Of a DNA stretch of 64,000 nt, positions 26,096 through 34,935 are shown piece by piece (the first letter of the stretch is position 1; every line of letters begins with the position of its first letter). Source of the DNA: Paenibacillus lycopersici (GTDB lineage Bacteria; Bacillota; Bacilli; Paenibacillales; Paenibacillaceae); assembly GCF_010119935.1 (NCBI RefSeq), contig NZ_CP048209.1, positions 2,359,001 through 2,423,000 on the forward strand, read 5' to 3'. The notes beneath the pieces are model-generated. The model was given only the letters and a program-made list of their open reading frames with translations. It was not told the DNA's origin and ran no database searches. Both the position numbers and the translations under genes were made by a program.

Positions 26096-27289
26096 ATGGA
26101 TGCGACATGGATGCATTGGCTGCGGGGCTACGTTACCGTAGCCTTGCGCGGCGAAGCGATGGAAAGGCTCGTGAACGAAGCGCTTGCGGATGGACTGCAG
26201 CTGTGGTCCATTCGCCGGACGAAGGACGGCGGCATGTCGTGCAATATCGTCATCCGCGATTTCTTCCGGCTTCGCCCGCTGTTGAAACGGACAGGCTGCC
26301 GGGTGCATGTCCTGAGCCGGATGGGACTGCCGTTCTGGCAGCTGCGTTTGCGCAGACGCGTTTTTTTTGGCGCCGGGCTCGTCCTGTTCTTCATCGGGAT
26401 GTATCTGTTGTCTTCGCTGATCTGGTCAATCGACGTGGAGGGCAACGACAAGCTGTCGGAGGAGCAAATTTTGCAGGCGGCGAAGTCGGAAGGACTGTAT
26501 CCGTTTCAATGGTCGTTCCGTCTCCAGGACTCGTCCGACCTGTCGAAGCATCTCGCGCAAAAGCTGCCCGGCGCGGCGTGGATCGGCGTCGAGAAGCGGG
26601 GGACGCATATAACGATCCGGATCGTGGAATCGAAGACGCCGGATGCCAAGCCGCTGATGAACCCGCGTCACTTGGTCGCCTCGACGGACGCGGTCGTCAC
26701 CAAAGTGATGGCGGAGGCGGGACGGCCGGTCGTCAAGCCGAATACGAAGGTGAAGCAGGGGGACGTGCTGATCTCGGGCCTGCTGGGGGACGAGACGGCG
26801 GGCACGGCGGTCGTCGCCAAGGGCGACGTGAAAGGCCTCGTATGGCATGAGTACGACATCGTATCGCCGCTCACGCGGACGTCGAAAGTATATACGGGCA
26901 ATAAAAAGATCATCTGGTACGGCGTAGCCGGCGGACGCGCCCTACAGGTCAGCGGTTTCGGCAAAATTCCGTACGATATGTACGAGCGGGTCGTACAGGA
27001 GGAGAAAGCCGCTTGGCGGACGCTGAAGCTGCCGTTCGGGCGAATGAAAGAGACGATCATGGAGGTCAAGATGCAGCAGCAGACGATCACGCAGGAGGAG
27101 GCCGCAGCGGAAGGACTTCAGCAGGCGCGGGCGGATTTGCTGGCCAAGGTCGGTCCCGATGCGCATATCCGCGCGGAAAACATTTTGCATCAGAAGACGG
27201 ACAATGGTAAAGTTTATATGAAAGTGTTTTTTGAAGTCGAGCAGTCGATTGTGAAAGAGAGACCGTTAGTTCAGATGCAAGGGGACTGA
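26096..27289 (+). CDS. yqfD: sporulation protein YqfD
   Basis: 397-residue YqfD/SpoIV-family protein (B. subtilis about 398). N-terminal domain with YVTVALRGEAMERLVNEAL, a transmembrane helix at about residues 90-110 (FFGAGLVLFFIGMYLLSSLI), then a long extracytoplasmic region with a POTRA-like start (SIDVEGNDKLSEEQILQAA) and WIGVEKRGTHITIRIVE. Needed for normal sporulation in B. subtilis; the mechanism is not established. ATG 26096 follows AAGGGGGAGAAAGG. Its stop directly abuts the GTG of phoH. Confidence 0.93.
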   Translation: MDATWMHWLRGYVTVALRGEAMERLVNEALADGLQLWSIRRTKDGGMSCNIVIRDFFRLRPLLKRTGCRVHVLSRMGLPFWQLRLRRRVFFGAGLVLFFIGMYLLSSLIWSIDVEGNDKLSEEQILQAAKSEGLYPFQWSFRLQDSSDLSKHLAQKLPGAAWIGVEKRGTHITIRIVESKTPDAKPLMNPRHLVASTDAVVTKVMAEAGRPVVKPNTKVKQGDVLISGLLGDETAGTAVVAKGDVKGLVWHEYDIVSPLTRTSKVYTGNKKIIWYGVAGGRALQVSGFGKIPYDMYERVVQEEKAAWRTLKLPFGRMKETIMEVKMQQQTITQEEAAAEGLQQARADLLAKVGPDAHIRAENILHQKTDNGKVYMKVFFEVEQSIVKERPLVQMQGD

Positions 27290-28270
27290 GTGTTTTTGCC
27301 GAATGAATTCAAGGTAGTCAAGATTCCGCTTGCCAACGCGGCGGAAGGACTCGCATTGTTTGGCCCGCAGGATCGCTACCTGCGGCATGTGCAGCAGCAA
27401 TCGTCATCCGATATCATGTCGCGCGACGCGGAAATCGCCATTTCCGGTCCCGCGGACGAAGTGGACTCGCTGGAGCAGTTCTACACGGTGCTTCAGCAGC
27501 TTGTAAGAGGCGGCTATTCGCCCTCGGAACGGGATATTTCCTACGCGCTCGAGCTATCCGGAACGATGCAGGCCGATCAGCTGCTCGATCTGTTCAAAGC
27601 CGAGATCACGACGACGTTTCGCGGAAAACCGATTCGGGTAAAAACGATTGGCCAGCGTCATTATGTAAAAACGATCAAGAAGATGGACGTTGTCTTCGGC
27701 ATCGGGCCGGCGGGAACGGGCAAAACGTATTTGGCCGTCGTGCTTGCGGTCGCCGCGCTGAAGGAAGGGTCCGTGAAGCGAATCGTGCTGACCCGCCCCG
27801 CCGTGGAAGCGGGCGAGAATCTCGGCTTCCTGCCGGGTGACTTGCAAGAGAAGGTCGATCCCTACTTGCGGCCGCTCTACGATGCGCTGCATGACGTGCT
27901 CGGCCCGGATCAGACGACGAAGGCGTTCGAGCGCGGACTGATCGAAGTCGCGCCGCTTGCCTATATGCGCGGACGGACGCTGGAGGACTCGTTCATCATT
28001 CTGGATGAAGCGCAGAACACGACGCCGGAACAGATGAAGATGTTCCTGACCCGTCTCGGCTTCGGCTCCAAAATGGTCATCACCGGCGACGTCACCCAAA
28101 TCGATCTGCCGCGGGGCAAACGCTCCGGCTTGATCGAAGCGCAGCGCATTCTGCAGGACATTCCTGAAATCGGCTTCATCGTCTTCACCGAGCAGGACGT
28201 CGTGCGGCATTCGCTCGTTCAGAAAATCATTACGGCCTACAATATCGACGCGGAGAGCCGGGGCGAGTAA
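27290..28270 (+). CDS. PhoH-like ATPase (short form, YqfE/PhoL type)
   Basis: 326-residue PhoH-family P-loop ATPase with a small N-terminal KH-like part. Walker A is GPAGTGKT, then [19 protein letters not shown], Walker [10 protein letters not shown] and [12 protein letters not shown]. The family is linked to RNA metabolism and the ybeY neighbourhood, which follows here after pgpH. GTG start at 27290 touches the yqfD stop, with AAGGGG as SD. A second, longer PIN-PhoH protein starts at 62866; the two are distinct families. A terminator follows at 28303. Confidence 0.93.
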   Translation: MFLPNEFKVVKIPLANAAEGLALFGPQDRYLRHVQQQSSSDIMSRDAEIAISGPADEVDSLEQFYTVLQQLVRGGYSPSERDISYALELSGTMQADQLLDLFKAEITTTFRGKPIRVKTIGQRHYVKTIKKMDVVFGIGPAGTGKTYLAVVLAVAALKEGSVKRIVLTRPAVEAGENLGFLPGDLQEKVDPYLRPLYDALHDVLGPDQTTKAFERGLIEVAPLAYMRGRTLEDSFIILDEAQNTTPEQMKMFLTRLGFGSKMVITGDVTQIDLPRGKRSGLIEAQRILQDIPEIGFIVFTEQDVVRHSLVQKIITAYNIDAESRGE

Positions 28271-28302
28271 ACTCGTACCGACACAACGAACGGCAACAGA
28301 AC

Positions 28303-28335
28303 AGCAAAGCGATCGCACTCGCTTTGCTCGTTTGT
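28303..28335 (+). terminator. intrinsic terminator after phoH
   Basis: AGCAAAGCGA (28303-28312) pairs with TCGCTTTGCT (28319-28328), followed by CGTTTGTTTT. Confidence 0.8.
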
Positions 28336-28535
28336 TTTATAGCAAGTCAAGCATCGCCAAAGCTTCGCGATCCGCGCAGTCATGCGAAGCATGTCGACAG
28401 GCTATGGTGCACGATGATCAATTTTTATCGTCCCATCAAGCGATAAATTTCCTGGGAAATTAGGCAGCAATCGAAACGGCCTTGCCGAAAGAGCGGCGCT
28501 TGAAAAAGCGCGTCTAACAGCGGGCGAATTGGTTT
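28336..28535. other. non-coding island, left part
   Basis: About 200 bases with no gene. It holds short inverted repeats, for example AATTTCC-TG-GGAAATT around 28446-28461, and a TTATCG/CGATAA pair around 28427-28445. No start codon with SD leads to a plausible protein. Confidence 0.5.
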
Positions 28536-28725
28536 GAAAATATCTTTGCTTCCAGGCTATCCAGTATTGGAAGAACGCCGCCTGAAAAGCGTGTCCGCGC
28601 GAGCGGACGAAAGCGAGCCCGGCCCGAAGACGGCCCAAGGAGCGGTCCAGCCCATTCCGGGTCCAGGGACGAGTCTCTGGGGTCCCCCTTAGGAAAGGGG
28701 GATTTAGGGGGCTGTGAAACGCTTT
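28536..28725 (+). repeat. long direct repeat, copy A (190 bp)
   Basis: Begins GAAAATATCTTTG and ends TGTGAAACGCTTT. It matches 28770-28960 at most positions, best between the GGAAGAACGCCGCC block and the end. Internal stems: GTCCGC-GCGA-GCGGAC (28593-28608), CCAGGGAC/GTCTCTGG near 28662-28680, and CCCCCTT-AGGA-AAGGGGG (28684-28701). No open frame is shared by both copies in a convincing way. Confidence 0.9.
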
Positions 28726-28769
28726 GAGTCATTCAAGGCCGGGCCCATTAGGATTTAGAACAGGGGTTA

Positions 28770-28960
28770 GAAAATATCTTTGGTTCTAGGGCACACAGTA
28801 TCGGAAGAACGCCGCCTGAAAAGCGTGTCCGCGCGAGCGGACGAAAGCGAGCCCGGCACGAAGCCGGCCCAAGGAGCGGTCCAGCCCATTCCGGGTCCAG
28901 GGACGGAGTCTCTGGGGTCCCCCTTAGGAAAGGGGGATTTAGGGGGTTGTGAAACGCTTT
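28770..28960 (+). repeat. long direct repeat, copy B (191 bp)
   Basis: Second copy of the 28536-28725 element, 234 bases downstream. It differs by scattered substitutions near its left end, by two changes in the GGCACGAAGCCGGCCC part, and by one inserted base (GACGGAGTC versus GACGAGTC). The same stem-loops are kept: GTCCGC-GCGA-GCGGAC at 28827-28842 and the C5/G5 hairpin. The stems are conserved while the loops vary slightly. Confidence 0.9.
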
Positions 28961-28961
28961 T

Positions 28962-29007
28962 AAGGTTTGAACGTTTAAGGTTTGAATGTTTTAAGGTTTA
29001 ACGTTTT
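28962..29007 (+). repeat. three AT-rich 15-base tandem units
   Basis: Three imperfect copies of AAGGTTTGAACGTTT (28962-28976, 28977-28992, 28993-29007) directly abut copy B. They have no coding potential. Confidence 0.75.
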
Positions 29008-29069
29008 AGAAAGTTTGAAACGAAATCCGGAATTGAAACGTTTAATAACTAAAGTTTGTTCATAAAGAA

Positions 29070-29126
29070 GGGTCCAAGGGACAACGTCCCTGAAAGGGTC
29101 CCAAGAAGTCCGGGGGATTAGGGGGA
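29070..29126 (+). repeat. partial third copy of the structured repeat
   Basis: GGGTCC, AGGGAC-AAC-GTCCCT (29077-29091), a second GGGTCC, and GGGGGATTAGGGGG echo the right half of copies A and B. It ends about 25 bases before the pgpH start, so it would lie in that gene's 5' leader. Confidence 0.6.
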
Positions 29127-29150
29127 TGCAGGTTTAGGAGGATAGCAACG

Positions 29151-31406
29151 ATGGCGAATCAGCACATTGACCAGGATCACGAAGCGAAGACGAAGGCAAT
29201 CGGTTGGAGCGGATGGAAGCAAAGCGGCGTCGTTCGCTGGGTTTTGCTGCTTCTGTTTGTTCTGCTTTTTTATTTCAGTCTGGCGCCTCATGTGCTGCCC
29301 AAGACGTATAATATTCAGCTGAACAAGGCGAGCGACCGCGACATCCAGGCGCCGATGGAGATCAAGGACGAGAAAGCGACGCTCCAGGCGCAGGAACAGG
29401 CCGCCGAGCAGGTCGAGCCGATCTATTCGATCGTCGCGCTCCGCAGCGAATTGCTGCTGGAGCAGGTGTTCACCCGCATGGAGCAGCTGAATCAGGACGA
29501 TCAAGTGACGCATGAGAACAAAGTGGCGATCTATCGCAGCGAAATCCCCCAGATGTATAACGATTTCGTGGATCAGTTCGTCCGGTCCAACAAAGGCAAC
29601 GGGACGTACAACGACTCGCTGCTCGAGGAAATGGCCAACGTGGTCAAGGATCAGGCGTACCGCATCCCGGAGGAAACGTTCTACAAAATGCCGCAGCTGA
29701 CGCCCGTGCAATTGGGCGACATGCAGCTTGTGGCCGTATCCATCGTCCACAAGCTGATGGGCGACTCGCTGCGCGAAGCGGAGACGGCGAGGACGAAGGT
29801 GGCGGAGCTCGTCAACGCCAGCACGCTCAGCGAGCGCAAATCGCGCGAAATCGTGCAGGAGCTGGCCCGTTACGCCATCATGCCGAACAAGTTCCTCGAC
29901 AAGCAGGCGACGAGCGACGCCCGCGTGGCGGCGAAGGAGAACACGCCGCCCGTCGTCATCAAGCAAGGGGACGTCATCGTGCATAAGGGCGAGGTCGTGA
30001 ACCAGGAAATGTACGACCGCCTGTCGGACTTCGGCCTGCTGCAAACGAAGCGCAACGATTGGCCGCAGCTCGGTCTGTTGTTGTTCTCGGTGCTTTTCTT
30101 AATCGTCATCTACGGTTATCTGGAGCATGCTTCGAATTTAAGCGGCGGCAAGCGGAAGGGATACACCAATGCGCAGCTGACGATGCTGCTGTTGATCTAC
30201 GTGCTGAACATATTGGCCATGTCGATCATCGAGCTGACGCAGACGCAGACGATGCCGTACGTGGGCTATTTGGCGCCGACGGCGATGGGGGCGATGCTGA
30301 TCGTCATGCTGCTCGACGTGCAGCTGGCCGCCGTCAGCTCGTTTCTGTTCGCGATCGTCAGCAGCATTATTTTCAATACGCATTCTGGCCGGATATTCGA
30401 TTTCAACTACGGCTTCACGACGGCGGTCGTCTCGTTCGCGGCGATCTTCGCCATACACCGCGCCAGCCAGCGCTCGACGATACTGAAAGCCGGCATCATG
30501 GCGAGCCTGTTCGGTTCCGCTTCCGTGCTGGCCATCATCCTGCTCGGCGAGCTGCCGGCCAAATCGGATCTGATCATGACGGTGGCGTTCGCCTTCGCAA
30601 GCGGCCTGCTTACCGCCATTCTCGTCGTCGGCCTGATGCCGTTCTTCGAAGTGACCTTCGGCATCCTGTCCGCCCTGAAGCTGGTGGAGCTCTCCAATCC
30701 GAACCATCCGCTGCTGCGCAAGCTGCTGACGGAGACGCCGGGGACGTATCATCACAGCGTCATGGTCGGCAACTTGTCCGAGGCGGCGGCGGAAGCGATC
30801 GGCGCGAACGGCCTGCTGTGCCGGGTAGGTTCTTTTTACCACGATATCGGGAAAACGAAGCGGCCCAGTTATTTTATCGAAAATCAGACAAACTATGAAA
30901 ATCCGCATGATTCCATCGAGCCGAAGCTGAGCAAATCGATCATTATCGCCCATGCGCGGGACGGCGTGGAGATGCTGAAAGCCCATAAGCTGCCGAAGCC
31001 GATCCGCGATATCGCGGAGCAGCATCACGGCACGACGTTCCTGAAATTCTTCTATCACAAGGCGCTCAAGCTGGCGGAAGAAGCGGGCGAGGAGCCGGAT
31101 TTCACGGAAGAGGATTTCCGCTACCCCGGCCCGAAGGCGCAGTCGAAGGAAGCGGCGATCGTCGGCATCGCCGACAGCGTCGAAGCCGCCGTGCGCAGCA
31201 TGCGGAGCCCGACGATGGAGCAGGTGGAGTCGATGATTCACAAAATCATCAAAGGCCGCCTGGACGACGGCCAGTTCAACGAATGCGACCTGACGTTGAA
31301 AGAGCTTGATAAAATCGCGCAAACGCTGAAAGAGACGATCATCGGCATCTTTCATTCGCGCATCGAATACCCGGAAGACGTGAAACCAAAGGAGCGGCTG
31401 GCATGA
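29151..31406 (+). CDS. pgpH: HD-domain cyclic-di-AMP phosphodiesterase PgpH (YqfF)
   Basis: 751-residue 7TMR-HD protein. One N-terminal membrane helix (residues about 26-47) precedes a large extracellular domain (about 50-300). Seven transmembrane segments follow (about 305-520), and then a cytoplasmic HD domain with GTYHHSVMVGNL, SFYHDIGKTKRP and IAEQHHGTTF metal ligands. PgpH hydrolyses c-di-AMP to pApA. ATG 29151 follows TTTAGGAGGATAG. It overlaps ybeY by 4 bases. The leader contains repeat material, so its regulation may differ from relatives. Confidence 0.94.
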   Translation: MANQHIDQDHEAKTKAIGWSGWKQSGVVRWVLLLLFVLLFYFSLAPHVLPKTYNIQLNKASDRDIQAPMEIKDEKATLQAQEQAAEQVEPIYSIVALRSELLLEQVFTRMEQLNQDDQVTHENKVAIYRSEIPQMYNDFVDQFVRSNKGNGTYNDSLLEEMANVVKDQAYRIPEETFYKMPQLTPVQLGDMQLVAVSIVHKLMGDSLREAETARTKVAELVNASTLSERKSREIVQELARYAIMPNKFLDKQATSDARVAAKENTPPVVIKQGDVIVHKGEVVNQEMYDRLSDFGLLQTKRNDWPQLGLLLFSVLFLIVIYGYLEHASNLSGGKRKGYTNAQLTMLLLIYVLNILAMSIIELTQTQTMPYVGYLAPTAMGAMLIVMLLDVQLAAVSSFLFAIVSSIIFNTHSGRIFDFNYGFTTAVVSFAAIFAIHRASQRSTILKAGIMASLFGSASVLAIILLGELPAKSDLIMTVAFAFASGLLTAILVVGLMPFFEVTFGILSALKLVELSNPNHPLLRKLLTETPGTYHHSVMVGNLSEAAAEAIGANGLLCRVGSFYHDIGKTKRPSYFIENQTNYENPHDSIEPKLSKSIIIAHARDGVEMLKAHKLPKPIRDIAEQHHGTTFLKFFYHKALKLAEEAGEEPDFTEEDFRYPGPKAQSKEAAIVGIADSVEAAVRSMRSPTMEQVESMIHKIIKGRLDDGQFNECDLTLKELDKIAQTLKETIIGIFHSRIEYPEDVKPKERLA

Positions 31407-31900
31407 GTTTGCAATTGGATTGGAGCAACGAGCAAGACAAAGTGGATATTGCCGAGGACTTCATCGGCGTACTGGAGAAGCTGCTGCAGCTTGCGGGCGA
31501 AGCGGAAGGGTTGACGGAAGGCGAAGTGACGCTGTCCATCGTCGACGATGAAGAAATCCACCAATTGAACAAAGAATACCGCAACATCGACCGCCCGACG
31601 GACGTGCTGTCCTTCGCCATGCAGGAAGAGAGCGACGAAGAGCTCGGCATCGTCTACGAAGTGGAGGACGAGAGCGAGCCGATCCCATATGAAGGCATGC
31701 TCGGCGATATCATTATTTCCGCGGAACGCGCGAAGCTGCAGAGCGAGGAGTATGGCCACTCGCTGGAACGGGAGCTCGGCTTCTTGTTCGTGCACGGCTT
31801 CCTGCACTTGATCGGCTACGACCATCAGGATGAAGCAAGCGAAGCCGTCATGACGAAGAAGCAGGAAGCAGTGCTGCAGCAGGCGGGTTTGACGCGCTAA
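31403..31900 (+). CDS. ybeY: rRNA maturation endoribonuclease YbeY
   Basis: 165-residue zinc-dependent YbeY acting in 16S rRNA 3' processing and ribosome quality control. The zinc-binding motif is HGFLHLIGYDH near residues 132-142, preceded by YRNIDRPTDVLSFAM and LGDIIISAERA. ATG 31403 overlaps the pgpH stop. Its stop overlaps the start of the kinase gene (TAATG), so the cluster is tightly coupled. Confidence 0.96.
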   Translation: MSLQLDWSNEQDKVDIAEDFIGVLEKLLQLAGEAEGLTEGEVTLSIVDDEEIHQLNKEYRNIDRPTDVLSFAMQEESDEELGIVYEVEDESEPIPYEGMLGDIIISAERAKLQSEEYGHSLERELGFLFVHGFLHLIGYDHQDEASEAVMTKKQEAVLQQAGLTR

Positions 31901-32250
31901 TGCGCCGGTTTCTGCGAAGCGTGGCTTTCGCCTGGGGCGGCATTCGCAGCGCTTCCGGCTCCCAGGCGAATATGAAAATTCATCTCGCCGCAGCCGTTCT
32001 CGTCAACGCGGCGGGCTTGCTGCTGGGGCTCTCGCGGGCGGAGTGGCTGGCGGTCATCATCGTGCAGGGCATGGTGCTGGCGGCCGAATTGATGAACACC
32101 GCCGTCGAGCATGTCGTCGATTTGGCGAGCCCGCAGCCGCATCCGCTGGCGAAGGCGGCCAAGGATACGGCGGCCGGCGCGGTGCTCGTTACGGCGATCG
32201 CGGCAGCGATCGTAGGACTGATTGTATTCTGGCCGCATGTACGGCCTTAA
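31900..32250 (+). CDS. dgkA: diacylglycerol/undecaprenol kinase family protein
   Basis: 116-residue small integral membrane kinase with three hydrophobic helices. Conserved catalytic segment AAELMNTAVEHVVDLASPQPHPLAKAAKD. In Gram-positives this family (B. subtilis DgkA) mainly phosphorylates undecaprenol to recycle the cell-wall carrier. The ATG at 31900 overlaps the ybeY stop codon. Confidence 0.92.
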   Translation: MRRFLRSVAFAWGGIRSASGSQANMKIHLAAAVLVNAAGLLLGLSRAEWLAVIIVQGMVLAAELMNTAVEHVVDLASPQPHPLAKAAKDTAAGAVLVTAIAAAIVGLIVFWPHVRP

Positions 32251-32260
32251 AACGAGGGAG

Positions 32261-32782
32261 ATGGATCAGACGATGTCCGAATACGCATCTCGGAACGCAT
32301 GCAACAACGAATCGCACAACGACTCTATCCCGGGATCCGAGAACGCGGGTCATCGACAAGCGCTTCCCGATTCCTACCGTCGTCTGATGGAGCAAGCCAT
32401 CGAAGCGCGTAAGCGCGCCTATGTGCCTTATTCGCAATTTCAGGTCGGCGCCGCGCTGCTGGATGCGCAAGACGGCGTCCATGCCGGCTGCAACATCGAG
32501 AACGCGTCGTACAGTCCGACGAACTGCGCGGAGCGAACCGCGCTGTTCCGGGCGATCGCGGACGGCCATGAAGCCCGCAGCTTCAAGGCGATCGCGGTCG
32601 TAGGCAACACGGACGAGCCCATTACGCCATGCGGCGTCTGCCGGCAAGTGCTCGTCGAGCTCTGTTCGCCCGACATGCCCGTCATCATGGGCAACATGGA
32701 GGGCGACTGGCGGATATCGACGGTCGCCGAGCTGTTGCCGGGCGCATTCTCGTCGGCGCAGCTGCATAAATCCGAAAGTTAA
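32261..32782 (+). CDS. cdd: cytidine deaminase
   Basis: Predicted 173-residue deaminase converting cytidine and deoxycytidine to uridine forms. Zinc-site motifs NCAERTALFRAI and TPCGVCRQVLVE, plus YVPYSQFQVGAALLD and GCNIENASYSPTNC, are intact. The core is the normal tetrameric size, but an N-terminal extension of some 35 residues, Ser/Asn-rich, precedes DSYRRLMEQAIEARKRAYVPYS. Start uncertain: ATG 32261 or 32273 behind GAGGGAG. A GTG or TTG nearer the core has no SD. The gene keeps its usual place between dgkA and era. Confidence 0.92.
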   Translation: MDQTMSEYASRNACNNESHNDSIPGSENAGHRQALPDSYRRLMEQAIEARKRAYVPYSQFQVGAALLDAQDGVHAGCNIENASYSPTNCAERTALFRAIADGHEARSFKAIAVVGNTDEPITPCGVCRQVLVELCSPDMPVIMGNMEGDWRISTVAELLPGAFSSAQLHKSES

Positions 32783-32831
32783 GAAAGCGCAACTTATTGC
32801 TTAATGCCTGGAAGGGGACATTAGACCACCT

Positions 32832-33758
32832 ATGAAAGCAGCATCGACAGGTTCCAAAGGGGCCAAAGAGAAATTCCATTCCGGCTTCGTGGCGATCGTC
32901 GGCAGGCCGAACGTCGGCAAATCGACGCTCATCAACGAAGTGATCGGCCAGAAAATCGCCATCATGTCGGATAAGCCGCAGACCACGCGGAACAAAATCC
33001 ACGGCGTCTATACGACGAACAACTCCCAGATCGTCTTTCTGGATACGCCGGGCATTCATAAGCCGACGTCCAAGCTCGGCGATTTCATGGTGAAATCCGC
33101 CATCGGCACGCTCGGCGAGGTAGACGCGGCGCTATTCCTGATCGACGCCTCCGAAGGATTGGGCGGCGGCGACCGTTTCATTATCGAAGCGCTCAAGAAA
33201 GTCAACACGCCGATCATTCTCGTCATGAACAAAATCGACAAGATCGAGCCGGAAGCGCTGCTACCGCTCATCGTGCAATATAAAGACCTGCATGACTTCG
33301 CCGAAATCGTGCCGATCTCCGCGCTTCAGGGCAATAACGTCAGCACGCTGCTGAACGTGCTCGGCAGCTATCTGCCGGAAGGACCGCAGTATTATCCGGC
33401 CGATCAAGTGACGGACCATCCCGAGCAGTTCGTATGCGCCGAGCTGGTGCGCGAGAAGATTCTGCATCTGACCCGCGAAGAAGTGCCGCATTCCATCGCG
33501 GTCGCGATCGAGGATATGAAAGTGCAGGAGAACGGCGTCGTCTATATCGGCGCGGTCATCTACGTCGAACGGGATTCCCAGAAGGGCATCGTCATCGGGA
33601 AGCAGGGCGCGTTGCTGAAGCAGGTAGGCCGGGAAGCGCGGCGCGATATCGAGACGCTGCTCGGCTCGCGGGTTTTCCTCGAGCTGTGGGTCAAAGTGAA
33701 GAAGGATTGGCGCAATCAGGAGCGGGTGCTCAAGGATTTGGGCTTCCGCAACGATTAA
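32832..33758 (+). CDS. era: ribosome-assembly GTPase Era
   Basis: 308-residue Era. G1 is GRPNVGKST (residues 24-32), G3 DTPGIHKP, G4 MNKIDK, and the C-terminal KH domain has [29 protein letters not shown]. It binds the 16S rRNA 3' end during 30S maturation, acting beside YbeY, whose gene is close by. The extra N-terminal 17 residues are Lys/Ser-rich. The start ATG 32832 has a modest SD (GGAAGGGGACATTAG). Confidence 0.97.
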   Translation: MKAASTGSKGAKEKFHSGFVAIVGRPNVGKSTLINEVIGQKIAIMSDKPQTTRNKIHGVYTTNNSQIVFLDTPGIHKPTSKLGDFMVKSAIGTLGEVDAALFLIDASEGLGGGDRFIIEALKKVNTPIILVMNKIDKIEPEALLPLIVQYKDLHDFAEIVPISALQGNNVSTLLNVLGSYLPEGPQYYPADQVTDHPEQFVCAELVREKILHLTREEVPHSIAVAIEDMKVQENGVVYIGAVIYVERDSQKGIVIGKQGALLKQVGREARRDIETLLGSRVFLELWVKVKKDWRNQERVLKDLGFRND

Positions 33759-33928
33759 CCGACCGGCAATGCCGCTTCGCGCCTGGATTGTCAATATTTC
33801 GGCGAGCATAAGCTTCCGCCCTTCATCGCATCCTAATCCGTGAGCAACATTCCGGAATGAAACGCGTCACGCAGCCGATTCGGGCGGCGACCGCCGTTTC
33901 ACCTTGAGCGCGGAAAGGATGAATACGA

Positions 33929-34078
33929 ATGCGAAATTTTTCGTGGAAGTATTTTACGCTGACCGGAGATGTGGAAGCATTCATGCTATACAAGGAGATG
34001 GAGCGGCAGGCGGAGGATGGCGTCGATTCCCAGGACGAGGACGGGGAAGAGGCGGTTGAGAGCGACGGCGCTTCCTAG
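33929..34078 (+). CDS. yqzL: YqzL family small protein
   Basis: 49-residue protein: MRNFSWKYFTLTGDVEAFML followed by YKEME and an acidic tail rich in Glu and Asp. The N-terminal SWKYFxxTGDVxAxxLYKE signature identifies the YqzL family, which sits between era and recO in Bacilli. Function is unknown. ATG 33929 lies after GGAAAGGATG. It is short and easily overshadowed by an overlapping frame that extends recO upstream. Confidence 0.85.
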   Translation: MRNFSWKYFTLTGDVEAFMLYKEMERQAEDGVDSQDEDGEEAVESDGAS

Positions 34079-34112
34079 CGAAGGCCGTACGCCGGAGTTG
34101 GGGGAGAGGCTC

Positions 34113-34859
34113 ATGCAAGTGCGGGTCGAAGGAATCGTCATCCGCAGCATGGATTACGGGGAAGGCAACAAAATCGTGACGCTGCTGACGGATACGCACG
34201 GCAAGGCCGGCGTCATCATTCGCGGCGCGAAGAAAATCAAGAGCCGGCACGGCTCCCTCTCGCAGCTGTTCACCCAAGGGGAGTATCTGTTCTATCGGAA
34301 CAGCGGGCTCGGCACGTTGACGCATGGTGAGATTATCGAATCTCACCATGTTTTGCGTGAACAGCTGGATATGACCGCTTATGCGTCCTACGCCGCGGAG
34401 CTTGTCGACCGCGCGCTGCAGGAAGAGGATGCAAGCGCGTTTATGTACGAGCAGCTGAAAGCATGCCTGCATGCGTTCGAAGAAGGCAAGGACCTGATGA
34501 TTACGACGCAATTATTCGAAATGAAAGTGCTGCAGGCAGCGGGCTACGGTCCGGATTTCAACGCCTGCGTCTCGTGCGGCAATACGGTCGGGCCGATGTC
34601 GCTCAGCGCGCAGGGCGGAGGCGTGCTGTGCAGCCGCTGCGCCTACAAGGACGCGCAGGCGTATCCGCTGAGCGAAAGCGCGCTCAAGCTGCTGCGGTTA
34701 TTTCAGCAGATGGATTTGAGGCGGCTCGGCAATATTCAGGTCAAGGACGAGACGAAGCAGCAGCTCAAAGGAGCGATGCGGCTGTTGATGGATATGCATA
34801 TCGGCATTCCGCTGAAATCGCGCTCGTTCCTGGATCAGCTGGATAAATATTCGATTTGA
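34113..34859 (+). CDS. recO: DNA repair protein RecO
   Basis: 248-residue RecO, loading RecA with RecR in gap repair. N-terminal OB fold (VEGIVIRSMDYGEGNKIVTLLT, GVIIRGAKKIKSRHGS) and a helical part with a four-cysteine zinc site CVSCGN...CSRCAY. ATG 34113 follows GGGGGAGAGGCTC. Starting further upstream would overlap yqzL and add no conserved sequence. It is the last gene before the T-box promoter. Confidence 0.96.
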   Translation: MQVRVEGIVIRSMDYGEGNKIVTLLTDTHGKAGVIIRGAKKIKSRHGSLSQLFTQGEYLFYRNSGLGTLTHGEIIESHHVLREQLDMTAYASYAAELVDRALQEEDASAFMYEQLKACLHAFEEGKDLMITTQLFEMKVLQAAGYGPDFNACVSCGNTVGPMSLSAQGGGVLCSRCAYKDAQAYPLSESALKLLRLFQQMDLRRLGNIQVKDETKQQLKGAMRLLMDMHIGIPLKSRSFLDQLDKYSI

Positions 34860-34898
34860 GCGCCCAAGCGGACGCCATCGATTTAATCAAAATTTGGT

Positions 34899-34927
34899 TT
34901 GACACGCCGTTTGGAAACTGGTAAGAT
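34899..34927 (+). promoter_or_regulatory. sigma-A promoter of the glyQS T-box leader
   Basis: TTGACA (34899-34904) and TAAGAT (34922-34927) with a 17-base spacer. The transcription start would be about 34935, just at the T-box stem I. Confidence 0.85.
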
Positions 34928-34935
34928 AGATTATT

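Noticed and set aside
28331..29150. CRISPR array or transposon ends in the repeat island
   Set aside because: Repeats are about 190 bp and only two to three copies, with no regular spacers, no transposase and no clear terminal inverted repeats or target duplication.
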